From Methylotenera sp. (lineage in GTDB: Bacteria; Pseudomonadota; Gammaproteobacteria; Burkholderiales; Methylophilaceae), in contig NZ_JAQSCU010000010.1 of NCBI RefSeq assembly GCF_029945535.1, positions 769,956 through 833,955 of the forward strand: a stretch of 64,000 nt of DNA, in the 5' to 3' direction. Under the pieces are notes generated by a model that saw only the letters and a program-made list of their open reading frames with translations, had not been told where the DNA came from and did not search any database. Each line of letters opens with the position of its first letter. Position 1 is the stretch's first letter. Position numbers and translations under genes: made by a program. Positions 62,324 to 64,000 of this stretch are shown one piece after another.

Positions 62324-62733
62324 GTATGACGTACACCAAAGTGCAGACCAACTTAACGCATTCAAAAATTTCTTGCGTGCAGGAAAACACTTATCCTGAA
62401 GATGGCGCGGCGGTCTTGACTGTGCAAACTAACGGCAGAATTTTAGACTTCAATCAATCTGCCAGTGATTTATTGAATTGTAATGGCAGCAATCTTGCGC
62501 AGCAGCATATTTCTATACTTCGTCCGAAATTGGCTGAGGTTGCATTTTTGGTTGGTGAAAATATAAACCCTAACTTACGTTTTTTATCACGTATCGGCTA
62601 TCACTTTGAGGTGGTTACCATGAACGGCATGCGCTTCGCCAGCAAGTTATTTTTTGTAGATATTGAAAATCTCGGTGAGTGCTGCTTGCGACTCATTATT
62701 AGACCTATATCAGAAAAATTCTTAGTCAGTTAA
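62320..62733 (+). CDS. Small PAS-like protein of the hsp20 operon
   Basis: 137 residues starting MSMTYTKVQTNLTHSKISCV, ATG overlapping the previous TGA. The part from about residue 27 (AVLTVQTNGRILDFNQSASD, then LLNCNGSNLAQQHISIL) reads as a single PAS domain. There is no effector domain. A single-PAS protein may act as a partner for a kinase or regulator such as the neighbouring FixL-like sensor. The family is not recognised. Confidence 0.65.
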   Translation: MSMTYTKVQTNLTHSKISCVQENTYPEDGAAVLTVQTNGRILDFNQSASDLLNCNGSNLAQQHISILRPKLAEVAFLVGENINPNLRFLSRIGYHFEVVTMNGMRFASKLFFVDIENLGECCLRLIIRPISEKFLVS

Positions 62734-62761
62734 TTAAATGTGAATTTAAAAGGAGAACATA

Positions 62762-63274
62762 ATGGACACACAAACTAAAGGCAATATAGCAGTAAAGACC
62801 AGTGGAAAAGATGTTGCAAAGAACGCATGGCCATCTATTCACCCAATTGCAGATATGGAAAAAGCATTTGATCGATTTTTTGGTCGCAGATGGCCATCTT
62901 TATGGAACTGGGACACGCCTGCTGTAGACACCATATTTGAATTCGATGGTCAGCGTTTACCTAGCTTGGACATAATCGACAGAGATTCTGAAGTTATAGT
63001 TCGGGCTGAGATTCCGGGAATTGAGAAGAAGGATTTAAATATTTCTTTAGCTGACAACATACTTACAATTAAAGGTCAAACTAATTCTGAGAGTAAGGAA
63101 GAGAAAGGTGATTATTATCGCCATGAAATTTCCAGTTCATCATTTGCACGTTCAGTGAGTGTTCCCGGAACTGTTGATATTGCAAATATAGTGGCAAATT
63201 TAAAAGATGGGATTCTTGAAATTAAGTTGCCAAAAATTGAGGCTTCAAAGCGCCGTAGTATTAAGGTGCAATAA
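62762..63274 (+). CDS. Hsp20-family small heat-shock protein
   Basis: 170 residues, with AAGGAG before the ATG. The alpha-crystallin domain (about 62-165) has the expected strands: LPSLDIIDRDSEVIVRAEIP, then GIEKKDLNISLADNILTIKG and the late VANLKDGILEIKLPK, with the IxI-like tail SIKVQ. The N-terminus contains KAFDRFFGRRWPSLW. Small heat-shock proteins hold unfolding proteins in soluble form without ATP. The DosR regulon's HspX is an analogue. Last gene of the three-gene operon. Confidence 0.94.
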   Translation: MDTQTKGNIAVKTSGKDVAKNAWPSIHPIADMEKAFDRFFGRRWPSLWNWDTPAVDTIFEFDGQRLPSLDIIDRDSEVIVRAEIPGIEKKDLNISLADNILTIKGQTNSESKEEKGDYYRHEISSSSFARSVSVPGTVDIANIVANLKDGILEIKLPKIEASKRRSIKVQ

Positions 63275-63320
63275 AACAATATAAATTTAAATATAGGTAG
63301 CTCACATAATGGACGCTATT

Positions 63321-63347
63321 TTGGGTGACATTTCCCCTGTCACCCAA
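63321..63347 (+). terminator. Hairpin after the hsp20 operon
   Basis: TTGGGTGACA and TGTCACCCAA form a perfect 10-bp stem with a 7-base loop, 47 bases after the stop. No U-tract follows, but the stem is G+C-rich enough to act with a weak tail. Confidence 0.6.
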
Positions 63348-63841
63348 GGTACCTTGTGCTGAATTAGATAATCAAAGTCACGGCTGAGGATTAGCTAGAC
63401 TAATAATTGATTCATGTCACTAACGTTTTACTGTTTTTAATTTTTTACTAGAATTAGTCTAAGGAGATCAACTAATATTCTAACAGTAAATATGGAGGCC
63501 CATAGGTCTCTTTATTAAAAATTGTAATTTCATGACACGTGACCGGAATCTCCTGTCATTTCTTAGTTTTGTTCTATCACAGTCTCTATATTAAAGTCTT
63601 ATTATAGAGATGTAGCATGATTGAATGGATTGTAATTGAATAATTATTATTATCGAAATTTATTGAATTAATGACTGGCAGCATTGGGCCCAATGTGTCG
63701 GAAATGAGCGACTGCTATTGGGAGCTGAAATTCAATAATCAAGCAGACAAAATACCATAAAAAACAACCAATCAACAATTTTGAAATTTAACTAAAAATT
63801 TTCTTAAAACTTCAAATACACAGAATTTTACGAAGATCCAA
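63348..63841. other. Gene-free stretch before the last partial gene
   Basis: No coding frame is visible in these 494 bases. The part around 63675-63735 (GGCAGCATTGGGCCCAATGTG, with the next 40 bases) has higher G+C than its neighbours and includes a short palindrome (CATTGGGCCCAATG). It could be a degenerate repeat or RNA, but no match is available to test that. Confidence 0.4.
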
Positions 63842-64000
63842 TTAATCTTGAGGTAGCAACTTGAAGTTTTCAACTACGGCGAAGTAGTGTCTTGAAGTTT
63901 TTACTGCTGACAAAATCTCTTTCAAGTCTTCTTCATTTCCAGTTGTCTGTTGAATTGCACTCAGAATTGACCCACCTAGCAATATAAATTGCACTAGAAA
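63842..64000 (-). CDS. Unidentified gene, 3' end only
   Basis: The last 52 codons of a minus-strand gene whose start lies right of the window. The visible end reads LVQFILLGGSILSAIQQTTG, then NEEDLKEILSAVKTSRHYFA and VVENFKLLPQD, stop TAA at 63842-63844. It is probably helical. I do not recognise a family. Confidence 0.55.
   Translation of the reverse strand, partial: FLVQFILLGGSILSAIQQTTGNEEDLKEILSAVKTSRHYFAVVENFKLLPQD

Overview
The window reads as chromosomal DNA of an AT-rich betaproteobacterium, most likely a Methylophilaceae-type (Methylotenera-like) organism. The reasons are the smc-zipA-ligA order, the mix of betaproteobacterial families and the low G+C content. This placement is an inference, because no taxonomic marker such as rRNA is present.

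Region 1 (1-2540) is the right end of a mobile element. It holds a membrane/coiled-coil gene cut by the window edge, a ribbon-helix-helix gene, a frameshifted excisionase-like gene and a VC1465/XafT-type Xer-activation gene. It ends at a near-consensus dif site (2504-2531), so this is probably the replication terminus and an element that uses XerCD for integration.

Region 2 (2600-14602) is core chromosome: DoxX, the periplasmic methionine-sulfoxide reductase pair msrQ/msrP, a TPR protein, cysQ, ligA, zipA, smc, and queF on the other strand. tRNA-Ala(GGC) and tRNA-Glu(TTC) follow. A serine recombinase gene runs antisense into tRNA-Glu, which marks a second integration point. Next come a LysR regulator divergent from an exported metallo-beta-lactamase-fold hydrolase, an exported cupin and a P-type ATPase.

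Region 3 (22076-38436) is a functional-amyloid island resembling the Pseudomonas Fap system. A six-gene operon behind a near-perfect sigma54 promoter encodes two three-repeat proteins (the larger FapB/C-like), a C39 peptidase (FapD-like) and three other secreted proteins. After it come a VpsR-like sigma54 activator, a PAS-GGDEF cyclase, a PAS-LuxR regulator, a CheB-CheR-PAS protein, and a FapF-like outer-membrane barrel.

Region 4 (38686-63274) is a low-oxygen/dormancy stress island: Mg-type P-ATPase, alcohol dehydrogenase, universal stress proteins, phosphoketolase, glucan phosphorylase, acetate kinase, FNR, phosphoribosyltransferases, nitroreductase, cyclopropane-fatty-acid synthase, FixLJ-like two-component system, DUF2934 proteins and Hsp20. 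Two promoter codes run through it. FNR boxes lie midway between three divergent gene pairs. A 21-bp motif (TACGTGTT, two free bases, C, one free base, CGAATTTAC) lies upstream of at least five transcription units, and I propose it as the target of the local FixJ-like regulator. Four clear genes in this island are broken (adh, xfp, L,D-transpeptidase, cfa), and fnr appears to begin with ATT, so the island may be decaying or the assembly may contain errors.

The last 160 bases hold the end of an unidentified minus-strand gene.
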